From Shouchella clausii (GTDB lineage Bacteria > Bacillota > Bacilli > Bacillales > Bacillaceae_D), in the NCBI RefSeq assembly GCF_001598215.1, contig NZ_BCXJ01000003.1:124001-188000 (forward strand): 64,000 nt of DNA, in the 5' to 3' direction. Every line of letters starts with the position of its first letter. Position 1 is the first letter of the stretch. Made by a program: the position numbers and the translations under genes. Shown here piece by piece: positions 1 to 9,540 of the stretch. The notes under the pieces were generated by a model. It searched no databases, was not told the origin of the DNA, and worked only from the letters and a program-made list of their open reading frames with translations.

Positions 1-722
1 TGGACAAACTCGAACGCTTCAAGCACTTTTGGATCAGTGTCGCCTATGACTTCATCATCTGTCGCAAATTCGCCACCATTTGTCCAAATCCAATTTAGTA
101 AATGCGGGTGGCCACCCTCTTGCACAAATCCGTATTTTCCGTAAGCACGTAATTTTGCCGTCACTTCTTCAAACGCTTCCCAGTTCCAATTGCCTTCTTC
201 ATAATATTCTTGTGGCGACTTTGCGCCGGCTTCTTCGAGCAATGTTTTATTGTAGTACATTAAATACGGATTACAATCAACAGGCAGTCCGTAAATGGTT
301 CCGTCTTTCCTTGACGCTCCCCAAATGTCATCGGTAAACTCATCTGCTTTTACGTAAGAATCTTCTGTCTCTAAAAAGTCGGAGAGCGGTTCGATTGTTC
401 CGTTTTCGATTAACGTAGAGATGTCCTCTGCCCCAACGTAGAAAATATCAGGCGCTTGCCCTCCCTGGAGGCGTGTTGTCAACGTTTGAAAGTAATTGTC
501 ATTCGGAATGCCAGTGAGCGTAACTTCAATATCGTCTTGCATGTCATTAAAGGCATCGACTGCACGATTGTACACTTTTAGCTCAGCTGGATTGCCCCAT
601 GCCGAAAATGTCAGTTCTACCTTTCCTCCAGCTCCTCCACCGCCTGAAGTATTACCGCTACAGCCGATGAGCAAACCAGTCGCAAGTGCAACAGACAGAG
701 ATGAGCATATAACCTTTTTCAT
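1..722 (-). CDS. Sugar ABC transporter substrate-binding lipoprotein (3' end outside window)
   Basis: This is the first 240 codons of an extracellular solute-binding protein of the family-1 sugar type, running out of the window. The ATG at 722 has an AGGAGG ribosome site 6 to 12 bases upstream. The product starts with a lipoprotein signal: a short basic start, a hydrophobic stretch and a lipobox ending LLIGC near residue 21, then a Gly/Ser-rich linker. After that comes a typical binding-protein fold opening (VELTFSAWGN), followed by the QGGQAPDIFYVGAED segment common in sugar-binding proteins. It would capture a sugar outside the membrane and deliver it to an ABC permease encoded beyond base 1. 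It is divergent from the AraC regulator at 933, which probably controls it. The sugar cannot be told from the sequence. Confidence 0.88.
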   Translation of the reverse strand, partial: MKKVICSSLSVALATGLLIGCSGNTSGGGGAGGKVELTFSAWGNPAELKVYNRAVDAFNDMQDDIEVTLTGIPNDNYFQTLTTRLQGGQAPDIFYVGAEDISTLIENGTIEPLSDFLETEDSYVKADEFTDDIWGASRKDGTIYGLPVDCNPYLMYYNKTLLEEAGAKSPQEYYEEGNWNWEAFEEVTAKLRAYGKYGFVQEGGHPHLLNWIWTNGGEFATDDEVIGDTDPKVLEAFEFV

Positions 723-748
723 TGAAAAGCCTCCTTTTTCACTTTAGA

Positions 749-760
749 GTAAACGTTTAC
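749..760. promoter_or_regulatory. Perfect 12-bp palindrome, cre/LacI-type operator
   Basis: GTAAACGTTTAC is a perfect palindrome 27 bases upstream of the binding-protein start. Its form fits a LacI/CcpA-type operator. Either CcpA or a local LacI-family protein could use it; which one is not decided by sequence. Confidence 0.5.
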
Positions 761-838
761 ATAAACAATCGAGAACGACCAATTTTCTGACGCGTTCTTC
801 TATACATCTGCGAAAGTTGGTATATAATAAGTATACAA

Positions 839-852
839 TGTTAGCGCTTTCT
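839..852. promoter_or_regulatory. Candidate CcpA (cre) site
   Basis: TGTTAGCGCTTTCT matches the cre consensus TGWAANCGNTNWCA at 12 of 14 positions. It lies between the divergent AraC regulator and the sugar-binding protein genes, so glucose repression of the sugar system is likely. Function is inferred from the match only. Confidence 0.45.
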
Positions 853-932
853 TTTGGCTAGTAACATTTTTGCGAAAGAGGGTAATATTTTGCGGTATAG
901 ACCATAATAAGGATGTATAAGGAGGCTCCCAA

Positions 933-1826
933 ATGAATAAACAACAACCATTTACAAGAGGGTCCCATTCTTTTACCTTCCATTTATTCCCTGATACTGG
1001 CTTACTCAATTTATGGAACGTCGGGTGGGAAGTGCAAACCGACACAAGTTACTACTGGGACGGGAACAAGCGCGCCAGAGATAATGACAGCATCATTTTC
1101 CAATATACAATTGCCGGTTCAGGCGTGCTGGAAATCGGCAAGGAGCGTTACACCGTTGGCCAACATCAGGCTTTTATTGTATCTGTACCAAGTGACCATC
1201 GCTACTACTACCCTGAAAACGCGAAAGAACCATGGGAATTCATTTACATTTCTTTGCAAGGAGCATCTGTGCAAGAAATATGGAAACGGTTGATCCAAAA
1301 GTCAGGTCCGATTGTTTCACTGCCGCCAAACTCACCGCTTATTCGCTCCCTATATTCGATTTATGCGGACACAAAAGCGGACGGGCTGCGCGATCCTTAT
1401 TTAGCTGCAACGCAAGGGTACCAATTTTTAATTGAATGTTTTCGGGCCATGACAGAAGAGCGGCCGCAAAATGAACCATACCATTACCAGCGCGCCCTCG
1501 CTTATATAGAAGCCCATTATCATGAACAAATTTGCCTTGACAATATCGCAGAGGAAGTAGGTGTTTCCCGTTATACACTAACACGTCTATTTAAAAAGCA
1601 ATTACACACAACGCCAATCTCCTATGTGACAGACTTGCGCATGCGCAAAGCTTGCTCTCTTCTTCTTCATACAAACCGGACAATTAAACAAATTGCCGCT
1701 GACGTCGGCTATCCAGACGATAATTATTTCCATAAAGTATTTAGGCGCTACACCGGTTCAAGCGCAACCCAATTCCGGCGCAACGGCGATTTATCGCAAT
1801 TATATGCCAGGAAAATCGTCAAATAA
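933..1826 (+). CDS. AraC-family transcriptional regulator
   Basis: A 297-residue AraC/XylS-type regulator. Residues about 50-110 form the cupin-like sensor half, with a GSGVLEIGKERYTVGQH stretch typical of AraC arm/barrel domains. Residues about 185-285 hold the two helix-turn-helix motifs, seen in DNIAEEVGVSRYTLTRLFKK and IKQIAADVGYPDDNYFHKVF. The ATG follows AAGGAGGCTCCCAA, an excellent ribosome site. It is divergent from a sugar ABC binding-protein gene, the common arrangement for an activator of a plant-sugar uptake operon. Ligand unknown. Confidence in the family is high; the target is inferred from position. Confidence 0.93.
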   Translation: MNKQQPFTRGSHSFTFHLFPDTGLLNLWNVGWEVQTDTSYYWDGNKRARDNDSIIFQYTIAGSGVLEIGKERYTVGQHQAFIVSVPSDHRYYYPENAKEPWEFIYISLQGASVQEIWKRLIQKSGPIVSLPPNSPLIRSLYSIYADTKADGLRDPYLAATQGYQFLIECFRAMTEERPQNEPYHYQRALAYIEAHYHEQICLDNIAEEVGVSRYTLTRLFKKQLHTTPISYVTDLRMRKACSLLLHTNRTIKQIAADVGYPDDNYFHKVFRRYTGSSATQFRRNGDLSQLYARKIVK

Positions 1827-1832
1827 AAACAG

Positions 1833-1870
1833 AGGCTGCCAAAGATCGCGCAAAACGTCTTTGGCAGCCT
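1833..1870. terminator. Bidirectional terminator hairpin
   Basis: A 13-bp perfect stem (AGGCTGCCAAAGA with its complement) and a 12-base loop lie between the convergent AraC and ABC ATPase genes. On the minus strand it is followed by a T-rich run (TTTTTATTT), so it fits the ATPase gene best; on the plus strand the T tract is weak. Confidence 0.75.
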
Positions 1871-1923
1871 TTGTAAGTTCTTCTAATGCAACGACTTTCT
1901 TCATTAAATATCGCAACGTTTTC

Positions 1924-2736
1924 TCAATCTCCGTTGTCTAGTCCGTTTGCAAATGAGGTTGTTGCTTTTACCCATGGCCGTCCATTTGCCCATTCTACCG
2001 TAAGAGGCAGCCCTAACGCCTCACTTACAAGACTAGCTGTCAATACTTCTTCTTTCCTGCCCGCAGCTAGGACTCTGCCCTTTTTCAGGAGCAATACGTG
2101 GCTGATGGACGGAAGAATTTCTTCTGGATAGTGGGTCACATAAAGCAACGTTGGTGCTTGTTTTTTTGTCAACATGCGCTCTACTTCAGCGAGCAACTGC
2201 TCCCGTGCAGACAAATCAAGCCCGCTTGTTGCTTCATCCAAAATTAGCAATTCTGGCTCATTGATTAACGCTCTCGCCATAAAAGCTTTCTTGCGTTCCC
2301 CTTGTGATAGCTGGCTTAGAGGCGAAAAAGCAACGTGTTCTAAACCCATTGAGCGGGCTAGCGCTAACGCCCTTTCCCCATCTGCTTTTGTGATCGCTTC
2401 GTGAACACCAATTGAGGCATGTACACCACTGACAATCACATCTGCACACGGCATCCCTTCATGCATTTGATAACGCTGATCAAGAGAGGCACTGACCCAG
2501 CCAACCCTTTTCCGCAACTCATGGATGTTGACGGAGCCAAAAATAGACCCTAAAACCGATATCCTTCCAGCTGATGCCCATTCATATCCTGTAATCAGCT
2601 TTAATAACGAGGTTTTTCCTGATCCACTTGCACCTAATATCGCCCATTGCTCCCCAGGCCTAACTTGCCATGAGATGTCCTGTAAAATGTGTTTTTTGGC
2701 TTTTTGAAACGAGACATTCTCTAAATCGATAACCAT
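1924..2736 (-). CDS. ABC transporter ATP-binding protein (YlmA-like)
   Basis: A 270-residue single ABC ATPase with no permease beside it. Visible motifs are Walker A GASGSGKTS (about residues 36-44), the signature LSQGERKK (about 143-150), Walker B LLILDEAT (about 164-171) and the switch His in VTHYPEE (about 202). The overall pattern resembles B. subtilis YlmA and the ModF/PhnC-like stand-alone ATPases. Such proteins may pair with a permease elsewhere or act in regulation; the substrate is unknown. The ATG is preceded by GGTGGGGAGAGAAAG. A long leader with a hairpin lies upstream. Confidence 0.85.
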   Translation of the reverse strand: MVIDLENVSFQKAKKHILQDISWQVRPGEQWAILGASGSGKTSLLKLITGYEWASAGRISVLGSIFGSVNIHELRKRVGWVSASLDQRYQMHEGMPCADVIVSGVHASIGVHEAITKADGERALALARSMGLEHVAFSPLSQLSQGERKKAFMARALINEPELLILDEATSGLDLSAREQLLAEVERMLTKKQAPTLLYVTHYPEEILPSISHVLLLKKGRVLAAGRKEEVLTASLVSEALGLPLTVEWANGRPWVKATTSFANGLDNGD

Positions 2737-3144
2737 CTTTCTCTCCCCACCTCTTGTCCTTTTACCATTGGCACCACTTTACAAACAAGCCGATTTGGCC
2801 GCAACTGCTCGACTTGCGTCAGGCAATTAGAGACTCCGCCTGAGCGTGGCCAGACGCAAAGTTTGACATGATTATATTGCTATTGGCCATTAGCACGATT
2901 ATACAATAAAAAAGACAAATGTTTCAGAACAATTGTCCTTTAAGGGCGTAGCCAAACGCGTCAAGAAACGAACTTTTAAAAAGCATCCTCATAGCGGACA
3001 AGAAAAGGAGACCGGAATAACTCTCGGGCCTTGAGTGCGTCCACTTTTAAAACGGGCCTCCTTCGCATCCTTATTTGAATCAGTTTAAGTACGATCGATC
3101 TGCGAGATCGTGAAAAAGAAAGGGGAATCGACAAGGCCCTGTTG
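2737..3144. other. 408-bp intergenic region with leader hairpin and promoter
   Basis: No gene is visible. On the minus strand TATAAT (2898-2903) with a weak GTTTCA-complement -35 box 17 bases upstream (2921-2926) could drive the ABC ATPase, giving a leader of about 150 bases. In that leader TTGCGTC-A-GGC (2814-2824) pairs with GCC-A-GACGCAA (2849-2859), a 10-bp stem with one mismatch. The part nearest the YitT gene (2940-3144) shows only a short GATCT/AGATC hairpin near 3099-3111 and no clear terminator. Confidence 0.4.
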
Positions 3145-4017
3145 CTAGTGAATATTACGTTTTCTGAAATTGCCGCCCCTCACTTCTGCTACATCATATA
3201 CAGTAACAAAAGCATCTTCGTCAATTTCTTGAATAATTTCTTTCATTTTACTTTCTTCCAAGCGGTTAATGACACAAGTGATTTCCCTAAATTTTTCTTT
3301 CGTATAGCTGCCGTACACTTCATTGTACGTTGCACTTCGGCCTAAGCGGTCACGTATCGTCTCCCCCATTAATTCAGGTTGAGTTGTAATAATCTTAAAG
3401 GTTTTAGAACCGCTTAAACCAACTTCAACGACGTGAATCACTTTAGAAGCAATAAAGTAAGCAATACCGGATAGAATGGCGCCTTGCAGACCAAATACGG
3501 TTGAAACAAAAATAAATACAAACAAATTTAAGAAAAGAATTAGGTCGCTTGTTCCAAACGGTAATTTTCGGGAAAGCAGCACAGCCAGCATATCAATTCC
3601 ATCTAATGCTCCACCATTGCGCAACGCCAGTCCCATCCCAAAACCGAGGACAATACCACCAACAACGGTAACCAACAACGTATCCCCTTCAATAATCGTT
3701 GGAATATGGTGCATAAGACTGGTACTAACAGCTAAGGAAGCGATCCCGATAATCGAATAAATGGCAAAACTTTTACCAATTTGTTTATATCCTAACCAAA
3801 TAAAAGGGATATTGATGAGTGCTATTAGAACTCCTAGCGGCAATCCGAATAACTGTGAACCTACGATACTAAGGCCAGTAACGCCCCCATCAGAAACGTT
3901 GTTCGGGATTAATACCGCTTCCAGTCCGTATGCGGCAATAAATCCACCAATCATGATGGCCATTCCCCGCAAAATCTGTTTTAGTTTTTTCGCCTTATGA
4001 TTTTTCATCGTGCTCAT
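3145..4017 (-). CDS. YitT family membrane protein (DUF161/DUF2179)
   Basis: A 290-residue integral membrane protein. About five hydrophobic segments occupy residues 15-200, including the family pattern GGVTGLSIV and RNGGALDGIDMLAVLLSRK. The C-terminal about 85 residues form the soluble DUF2179 domain (SKTFKIITTQPE through FVTVYDVAEVRGG). Length and domain order match B. subtilis YitT/YqfU/YpjC. The biochemical role of the family is not established. The chosen ATG at 4017 has GAGAGG upstream; a second ATG three codons in is also possible. It stands alone, transcribed away from the reductase gene at 4241. Confidence 0.9.
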   Translation of the reverse strand: MSTMKNHKAKKLKQILRGMAIMIGGFIAAYGLEAVLIPNNVSDGGVTGLSIVGSQLFGLPLGVLIALINIPFIWLGYKQIGKSFAIYSIIGIASLAVSTSLMHHIPTIIEGDTLLVTVVGGIVLGFGMGLALRNGGALDGIDMLAVLLSRKLPFGTSDLILFLNLFVFIFVSTVFGLQGAILSGIAYFIASKVIHVVEVGLSGSKTFKIITTQPELMGETIRDRLGRSATYNEVYGSYTKEKFREITCVINRLEESKMKEIIQEIDEDAFVTVYDVAEVRGGNFRKRNIH

Positions 4018-4240
4018 ATGAAACCTCTCTCCACTATTTTTTCTCCGCTTTCGATAAAATGACGTTTTCTGTCCTGTTTTATAAAAAGGGATAAACTTAA
4101 AAAACCTTTCATCAAAGTTATGATATTTTTTATATCAAACCAAGCAAAGAATTTAAAGCAATATGTACTTTTTGTTATAATTTTATTACGGCAAGGAACC
4201 AATGTCCTTAGCTATTTTAATCTAAAAAGAGGGATAAACT

Positions 4241-5014
4241 ATGGCAAAAGTAGCAATTGTAACTGGTTCTGCAGGCGGCTTAGGTAAAGGGATTGCGGAA
4301 AGATTGTGTAAAGATGAATTTAGCGTTGTTCTCCATGATATTAATGAATCATTATTAAATGAAACCGTCTCAGAGTTCGGTAAAAAAGGGTATAACGTGA
4401 TCGGCGTAAAAGGAGACGTGGCCAAACGAGAGGACCAATTCAATTTGGTAAAAGAAGCCGTAAATACATTTGGTCGTTTAGATGTGTTTGTAAACAACGC
4501 TGGTATTGATGCTGTATCTCCATTTTTAGAAATTACCGAAGATCAGCTCAACAAATTATTCAGCATTAATGTAAATGGTGTTGTTTTTGGCACTCAAGCA
4601 GCGGCTGAACAATTTATAAACCAAAAATCAAAAGGGAAAATTATTAATGCTTGTAGCATAGCTGGACATGAATCTTTTGAAATGCTTGGAACCTATTCTG
4701 CAACAAAGCATGCTGTTAAATCTTTTACTCATTCAGCTGCTAAGGAATTAGCCAAACATCAAATTACAGTTAATGCTTATTGTCCCGGCATAGCTAAAAC
4801 AAAAATGTGGGATCGAATTGATGAAGAAATGGTTAAGTATAGCGACGATCTAAAACCAGGTGAAGCATTTGAACAATACTCCTCACAAATCGCCTTGAAG
4901 CGATACCAAACGCCGGAAGACGTAGCAAACTTAGTGTCTTTCCTTGCATCTGATGAAGCTGATTATATTACAGGCCAAGCAATCCTAACGGATGGCGGCC
5001 TGGTTTATAGGTAA
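4241..5014 (+). CDS. budC: (S)-acetoin-forming diacetyl reductase / meso-butanediol dehydrogenase (SDR)
   Basis: A 257-residue classical short-chain dehydrogenase. The cofactor motif [10 protein letters not shown] sits at residues 8-17, NNAG near 86-89, the catalytic Ser in NACSIAG near 139, and the YSATK active site near 152-156. The whole pattern, including DVAKREDQ and the C-terminal [15 protein letters not shown], resembles BudC-type acetoin/diacetyl reductases, which use NAD(H) to interconvert diacetyl, acetoin and 2,3-butanediol in overflow metabolism. It is monocistronic and closes with a strong terminator. Family call is firm; substrate specificity is inferred from resemblance. Confidence 0.85.
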   Translation: MAKVAIVTGSAGGLGKGIAERLCKDEFSVVLHDINESLLNETVSEFGKKGYNVIGVKGDVAKREDQFNLVKEAVNTFGRLDVFVNNAGIDAVSPFLEITEDQLNKLFSINVNGVVFGTQAAAEQFINQKSKGKIINACSIAGHESFEMLGTYSATKHAVKSFTHSAAKELAKHQITVNAYCPGIAKTKMWDRIDEEMVKYSDDLKPGEAFEQYSSQIALKRYQTPEDVANLVSFLASDEADYITGQAILTDGGLVYR

Positions 5015-5020
5015 GAACCC

Positions 5021-5066
5021 AAATGAAAGGCCTGCGGCTACGAGTCCCCAGGCCTTTCATTTTTTA
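5021..5066. terminator. Bidirectional terminator between reductase and cyd operon
   Basis: AAATGAAAGGCCTG pairs with CAGGCCTTTCATTT, followed by a T run on the plus strand; the complementary A run gives a T run on the minus strand. It serves both the reductase gene and the end of the convergent cyd operon, whose stop codon overlaps it. Confidence 0.85.
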
Positions 5067-6806
5067 AAGTCGCGCACCATTTTTTCCATAATCCATATGA
5101 TAAAGCTTGCGATAACGTGCATTGGTTTTTATAAGCTGCTCATGTGTTCCATGCATCATGATCTTTCCTTCATCAAGAAAAAGGATGTGATCCATATTTT
5201 CAATTCCAATTAAATGATGGGTAATCATAATCACTGTTTTATCTTTTAATGTTGCAAACATAGTTGCCAATAAGTCTCTTTCTGTTGCCGGGTCAAGCCC
5301 TACTGTTGGTTCATCCAAAATGACGATTGGTGTTTTTTTCAATATAATCCGTGCCAAAGCGATTCGCTGCCTCTCACCGCCTGAAAACCGCTGTCCGGTT
5401 TCTTCCATTTGTGTGTTCATGCCATTTGGAAGCAATTCGATATAATGATCCAGCTTAACTTGCTCGATCACCTTTTGGATTTCCTTTTCGCCCGCACTTT
5501 GATTGCCAAGACGAATATTATTAGCAACAGTTGTGGCAAATAAATATGGTTTCTGATTCAAAAAACCAATTCCTGAAAAGATATCATCCCCATATTTTTC
5601 AGGGGAAATATGACCGATCTCCACCGTTCCAGCAGATGGTGTGATAACCCCTAATAAAAGCTGTAATAAGGTTGATTTTCCCGCACCACTCTTCCCCAAA
5701 AGGGCTATTTTTTTCCCAAAAGGGATCGAAAGGCTGATATCTTGAAGTGCTGGATTTTTCTCATCGGGATAATAATAGGTGACGTTTTTCAGTGTAATAG
5801 ACGGCTGAACGGCTGTAAATGGCTGTGCGATTGTTTCCGGTTTCTTTTCCGCAAACTGTCTAACTTCCTCTATTCTCTGTATAGATTCTTGATAGGCAGG
5901 TGCTTTTTCAATCGCTTCCGATAGTGGAATCAGCCCCTCCAAAATAGGAAACACGACCAATGTAAACGCAGCTATATATGTTGGCATGATCTCCCCTTTA
6001 GCAGCTGCCGCTCCCGCCCATAAGCCAACGAACAGTAAAATGAATCCGGCTAATAATTGCAATTGAAAGGTACGAGATTGTTGCCAATACACGATCTCTT
6101 TTTCGATTTCACCGCTATCCATCGTTGTTTTCATAAATTTTTGGATGAACGCTGCCTTTCTTCCACTGACAATCCAATCATGTAGTCCGAATAACGCATC
6201 TGTTAATAATTGATAGGATTGCTTCCGTTTGGCCTTTAGCCTGACTTGTCTTTTCTTGAGCAAAAATAGTGATAGTAACGGATAAACAAATATGAAAAAA
6301 CTAAGCAAAAACGCCATCCAACATGCAAACTTCCAATCAAATAAAGCCAATGCGCTGATGGAAAAGATACATATAAACAGTGCCGTTGCCGTCGGAAAAA
6401 GGGTGCGAATATAGACATCCTGCAAATGCTCAATATCATCTGCTAATGTACCCAATAAATCACCTGTTTGGAAACGGGAGCGGACTAAAAGAGCCTGTGG
6501 TTCCAGCATTTCGTATAACGCAACACGCATATCTCCCAATATTTTTAGGACAGCATGATGTCCAAGCAAGCGCTCTGCATATCTTGTCACAGCTTTTGAT
6601 ATTCCAAATGCTCTTACGCCAACAATCGGGATATAAAGCAACAAAATGGTTTCAGGGCGTTCTGATGCTCTTGTAATTAAATAGCCGGACGTAAACGTGA
6701 GGAGTGAGGAAGCTAAAACGGTTAAAATACCTAAAATGACCGTCGCGAGCATCACTCCTTTGTATTGCTTCAAATGGGGTATAATATAGGAATAAAAAAG
6801 CTTCAA
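5064..6806 (-). CDS. cydC: Heterodimeric thiol exporter subunit CydC (cydD in B. subtilis naming)
   Basis: A 580-residue ABC exporter half: about six membrane segments in residues 15-310, then an ATPase with Walker A GKSGAGKST, signature FSGGERQRIALAR and Walker B IVILDEPT. With its partner it exports cysteine/glutathione-type thiols and is needed to assemble cytochrome bd in E. coli. It is the last gene of the cyd operon. It starts with TTG at 6806; TTGA overlaps the upstream stop, and GGAGG lies 9 bases before it. Nomenclature differs: the second exporter gene is called cydD in B. subtilis and its E. coli equivalent is CydC. Confidence 0.88.
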   Translation of the reverse strand: MKLFYSYIIPHLKQYKGVMLATVILGILTVLASSLLTFTSGYLITRASERPETILLLYIPIVGVRAFGISKAVTRYAERLLGHHAVLKILGDMRVALYEMLEPQALLVRSRFQTGDLLGTLADDIEHLQDVYIRTLFPTATALFICIFSISALALFDWKFACWMAFLLSFFIFVYPLLSLFLLKKRQVRLKAKRKQSYQLLTDALFGLHDWIVSGRKAAFIQKFMKTTMDSGEIEKEIVYWQQSRTFQLQLLAGFILLFVGLWAGAAAAKGEIMPTYIAAFTLVVFPILEGLIPLSEAIEKAPAYQESIQRIEEVRQFAEKKPETIAQPFTAVQPSITLKNVTYYYPDEKNPALQDISLSIPFGKKIALLGKSGAGKSTLLQLLLGVITPSAGTVEIGHISPEKYGDDIFSGIGFLNQKPYLFATTVANNIRLGNQSAGEKEIQKVIEQVKLDHYIELLPNGMNTQMEETGQRFSGGERQRIALARIILKKTPIVILDEPTVGLDPATERDLLATMFATLKDKTVIMITHHLIGIENMDHILFLDEGKIMMHGTHEQLIKTNARYRKLYHMDYGKNGARL

Positions 6807-8527
6807 CCTTCAGCTCCTCCTTTATGCGCTTGTTGGAGCCGCAAGTATGCCCCATTCTGCTTCATTAACTCTTCATGCTTACCACTTTCCACAACCTGGC
6901 CATTTTCAATGACAAGAACCAAATCCATATCGTCCATCCAGTGCAATCTATGTGTGGCAAAAAAGACGAGTTTCTGTTCCATTAATGGCAACATCGCTTG
7001 CTTCAGTTCATACTCCGTCTCTATATCCAAATGGGCTGTCGGTTCATCGAATAACAAAATCGGCCGATTTTGCAAAAGCCCTCTTGCCAAAGCGATGCGC
7101 TGTTCCTCTCCCCCACTTACATTCCGCCCTCCTTGGCCGATTTTTTCATGAAGGCCATTGGGAAAACGAGCAAGTAATGGCGCTAATCCTGCCTTCTTTG
7201 CTGCTTGCTCAATTTTTTCAAGTGATGAATCTGGCGCATACCAGCTTATGTTTTCCGCAATCGTTCCAGTAAATATATAAGGGTGCTGCGGAATATACGT
7301 TAGTTGACTTTGCCAATCCTTATAAGAAAGATGCGGGAAGACCTGTTCTCCTATTTGGATGTTTCCCCTTGATGGCTTTGAAAATCCTGATAGCAGATCA
7401 ATTAGAGTCGATTTCCCTGCACCGGACGCACCGACAATTCCAACCTTTGTAAATCCTTGAATGGTAAAACTTATCTCTTTCAGGCGAAACAATCCTTCTT
7501 CTGACTGTTTATGAATATCATTCATTTGTAAACTACTTGACTCTGTCCAGTTTGGTACAGCTCTCTCTTCCTGGAGACTGTCCAATGTTTCCATGGCGAT
7601 GAGCCGGTGAATGGTATCTCCTGCTTCTTTCCCATCCATTGTGGCATGATAATCATTACCCAGTTCACGAACTGGCAGAAAGTACTCAGGGGCTAACATT
7701 AAAATCAAAAGGGCAGACCCTAATAAAAGATCGCCATGAATTAAGCGCAAACCTAGCTCTACCGCAACAATGGCAACAGAAAGACTTGCAAAAAAATCTA
7801 ATGAAAAAGTAGATAAAAAAGAGACTCTTAATGTTCGGTTTGTCGCAATTCGATATTTATCGCTAACGGTTTTGATCGACTCTTGGTGAGCTTTGCTTTT
7901 CCCTAAATATGTCAACGTCGAAAGGCCGCGCAATGAATCAACAAAATGACGAGAAAGGAGTTGATAGGTTCCCCATTGCGCATCCATTTGTTTTTTGGCT
8001 GCCAGTCCGAGCAGTATTAAAAAAATAAGCATGATGGGCATCACAACAGCTAATAGGATGCCCGATTGTAGATCAATAACGGCTATATAAATCAACAAGC
8101 AAATCGGAATACAAACCATTGCAATCATTCTTGGGATAAACAAACGTAAATAAGTGCGAAATTGCGGAATTCCTTCCAAAGCTAGCGTGACTAGGTTGCC
8201 TGTCCCTTCCCTTCCGATCACCCTTGGCCCCATTTCAAAAAGCTTTTCCAACAAAACGTTTTGATAATGAGCAGCAGTTTTGTCTGCAAATTGGTAAGCC
8301 CATTTTTCTTTAATCCATTGTAAAAAATGCCGTAAAAAATAAGCAGCAAGAAAGACCGCAAAGGAAAAGAGGACTGCCTGCCAAGCAGTCCCTTTATACA
8401 TTTTTACAATCGCGTCAGATAAAAAGTTGGCTTGCACAATCAAAACCATTGCTTGGATCACGGTAAGAAACCCAATCATAAAAATGAGGCGTTTACTTCC
8501 TTTATATTGAAGGAGATATTTATCCAT
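6803..8527 (-). CDS. cydD: Heterodimeric thiol exporter subunit CydD (cydC in B. subtilis naming)
   Basis: A 574-residue ABC exporter half with an N-terminal membrane domain (residues about 15-300) and a C-terminal ATPase: Walker A GASGAGKST, Q-loop YIPQHPYIF, signature VSGGEEQRIALARG, Walker B ILLFDEPTAHLD. The start ATG overlaps the cydB stop as ATGA, which implies translational coupling. It pairs with the following gene as the heterodimer needed for bd oxidase maturation. Sequence and place in the operon leave little doubt; only the C/D letter varies between naming schemes. Confidence 0.88.
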   Translation of the reverse strand: MDKYLLQYKGSKRLIFMIGFLTVIQAMVLIVQANFLSDAIVKMYKGTAWQAVLFSFAVFLAAYFLRHFLQWIKEKWAYQFADKTAAHYQNVLLEKLFEMGPRVIGREGTGNLVTLALEGIPQFRTYLRLFIPRMIAMVCIPICLLIYIAVIDLQSGILLAVVMPIMLIFLILLGLAAKKQMDAQWGTYQLLSRHFVDSLRGLSTLTYLGKSKAHQESIKTVSDKYRIATNRTLRVSFLSTFSLDFFASLSVAIVAVELGLRLIHGDLLLGSALLILMLAPEYFLPVRELGNDYHATMDGKEAGDTIHRLIAMETLDSLQEERAVPNWTESSSLQMNDIHKQSEEGLFRLKEISFTIQGFTKVGIVGASGAGKSTLIDLLSGFSKPSRGNIQIGEQVFPHLSYKDWQSQLTYIPQHPYIFTGTIAENISWYAPDSSLEKIEQAAKKAGLAPLLARFPNGLHEKIGQGGRNVSGGEEQRIALARGLLQNRPILLFDEPTAHLDIETEYELKQAMLPLMEQKLVFFATHRLHWMDDMDLVLVIENGQVVESGKHEELMKQNGAYLRLQQAHKGGAEG

Positions 8528-9540
8528 CAGTATTCTAAATGCTCCTTATGAGAAACTCTTTTTCGGAATACATAATAGCTCCAAATTGTATAGCCCAAGA
8601 CAATGGGAACCATCGTAGCTGCGACAATCGTCATTAACTTTAATGAATAATCACCTGATGCCGTACTATAGACGGTTAAATGATTGAGTGTGTCTGTCGA
8701 ACTGATCATGACGTTTGGAAACAACGCAATAAAGAAAGAAGAGGTCAGCAGGATTAAGATCAACCCGGTTGCCGTAAAACTATAGCCTTCTTTTTTGTTT
8801 CGCAATAAAGGATATAGGAGTAGGTACAAAATAAGGACAAATCCATAAAGAGGATATAAAACCCACCCTTTTTCAGCAAATGCTTCCGTATAAATGGTTG
8901 TTAATATCATAAACAAAGCGACAACGAAACCTGTTGCCAAGTACATCTTTAAGCCAGCCCGCTTAGATTTTTCCCGCAAATGCCCAGTGGTTTTTAATGA
9001 GACAAACATTAAACCATGTAAATAGGACAGCATCACAAACACAAGGCCCCCAGCAATTGTATAAAGATTAACAATGTCGAAAAAGCTGGCGTGCATATTC
9101 ATATCAGCATCAATTGGAAGGCCTTTAATTAAGCTTGCAAACATCACTCCCAATAAAAACGGTGGTAAAAAGCTGCCTAGAAAAATGGCCCAATTCCAGA
9201 CTTTCGTCCACCGTTCTGATTGCACCTTCCCTCTAAATTCAAAACTAACGCCGCGGGCAATTAACGCGAGCAAAAGGACGACAAAAGGAAGGTAATAACC
9301 GCTGAATAATGTTGCATACCAATGGGGAAAAGCGGCGAACATGGCTCCACCTGCTGTAATTAACCAAACTTCATTAGCATCCCAAAAAGGACCAATACTA
9401 TTAATCAGCATGCGCTTTTCCTTTTCATTTTCTGCTAAAAACTTTGTGCCCATGCCGACACCAAAATCAAACCCCTCTAAGAAAACAAAGCCTACAAATA
9501 AAACAGCAACAAGCAGAAACCAAAACTCACTCAGCTGCAT
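8527..9540 (-). CDS. cydB: Cytochrome bd ubiquinol/menaquinol oxidase subunit II
   Basis: A 337-residue polytopic protein with the CydB opening FVFLEGFDFGVGM, about eight to nine membrane segments and the PFWDANEVWLITAGGA signature. It is the structural partner of CydA in the high-affinity terminal oxidase. An upstream GTG at 9549 is in frame, but it sits directly on the GGAGG ribosome site; the ATG at 9540, 8 bases beyond GGAGG, is the better start. The gene overlaps cydA by 14 bases and cydD by the ATGA junction. Confidence 0.95.
   Translation of the reverse strand: MQLSEFWFLLVAVLFVGFVFLEGFDFGVGMGTKFLAENEKEKRMLINSIGPFWDANEVWLITAGGAMFAAFPHWYATLFSGYYLPFVVLLLALIARGVSFEFRGKVQSERWTKVWNWAIFLGSFLPPFLLGVMFASLIKGLPIDADMNMHASFFDIVNLYTIAGGLVFVMLSYLHGLMFVSLKTTGHLREKSKRAGLKMYLATGFVVALFMILTTIYTEAFAEKGWVLYPLYGFVLILYLLLYPLLRNKKEGYSFTATGLILILLTSSFFIALFPNVMISSTDTLNHLTVYSTASGDYSLKLMTIVAATMVPIVLGYTIWSYYVFRKRVSHKEHLEY

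Noticed and set aside
800-1045. 81-codon minus-strand frame over the AraC promoter
   Set aside because: It overlaps the start of the AraC gene and the regulatory sites and has no ribosome site.
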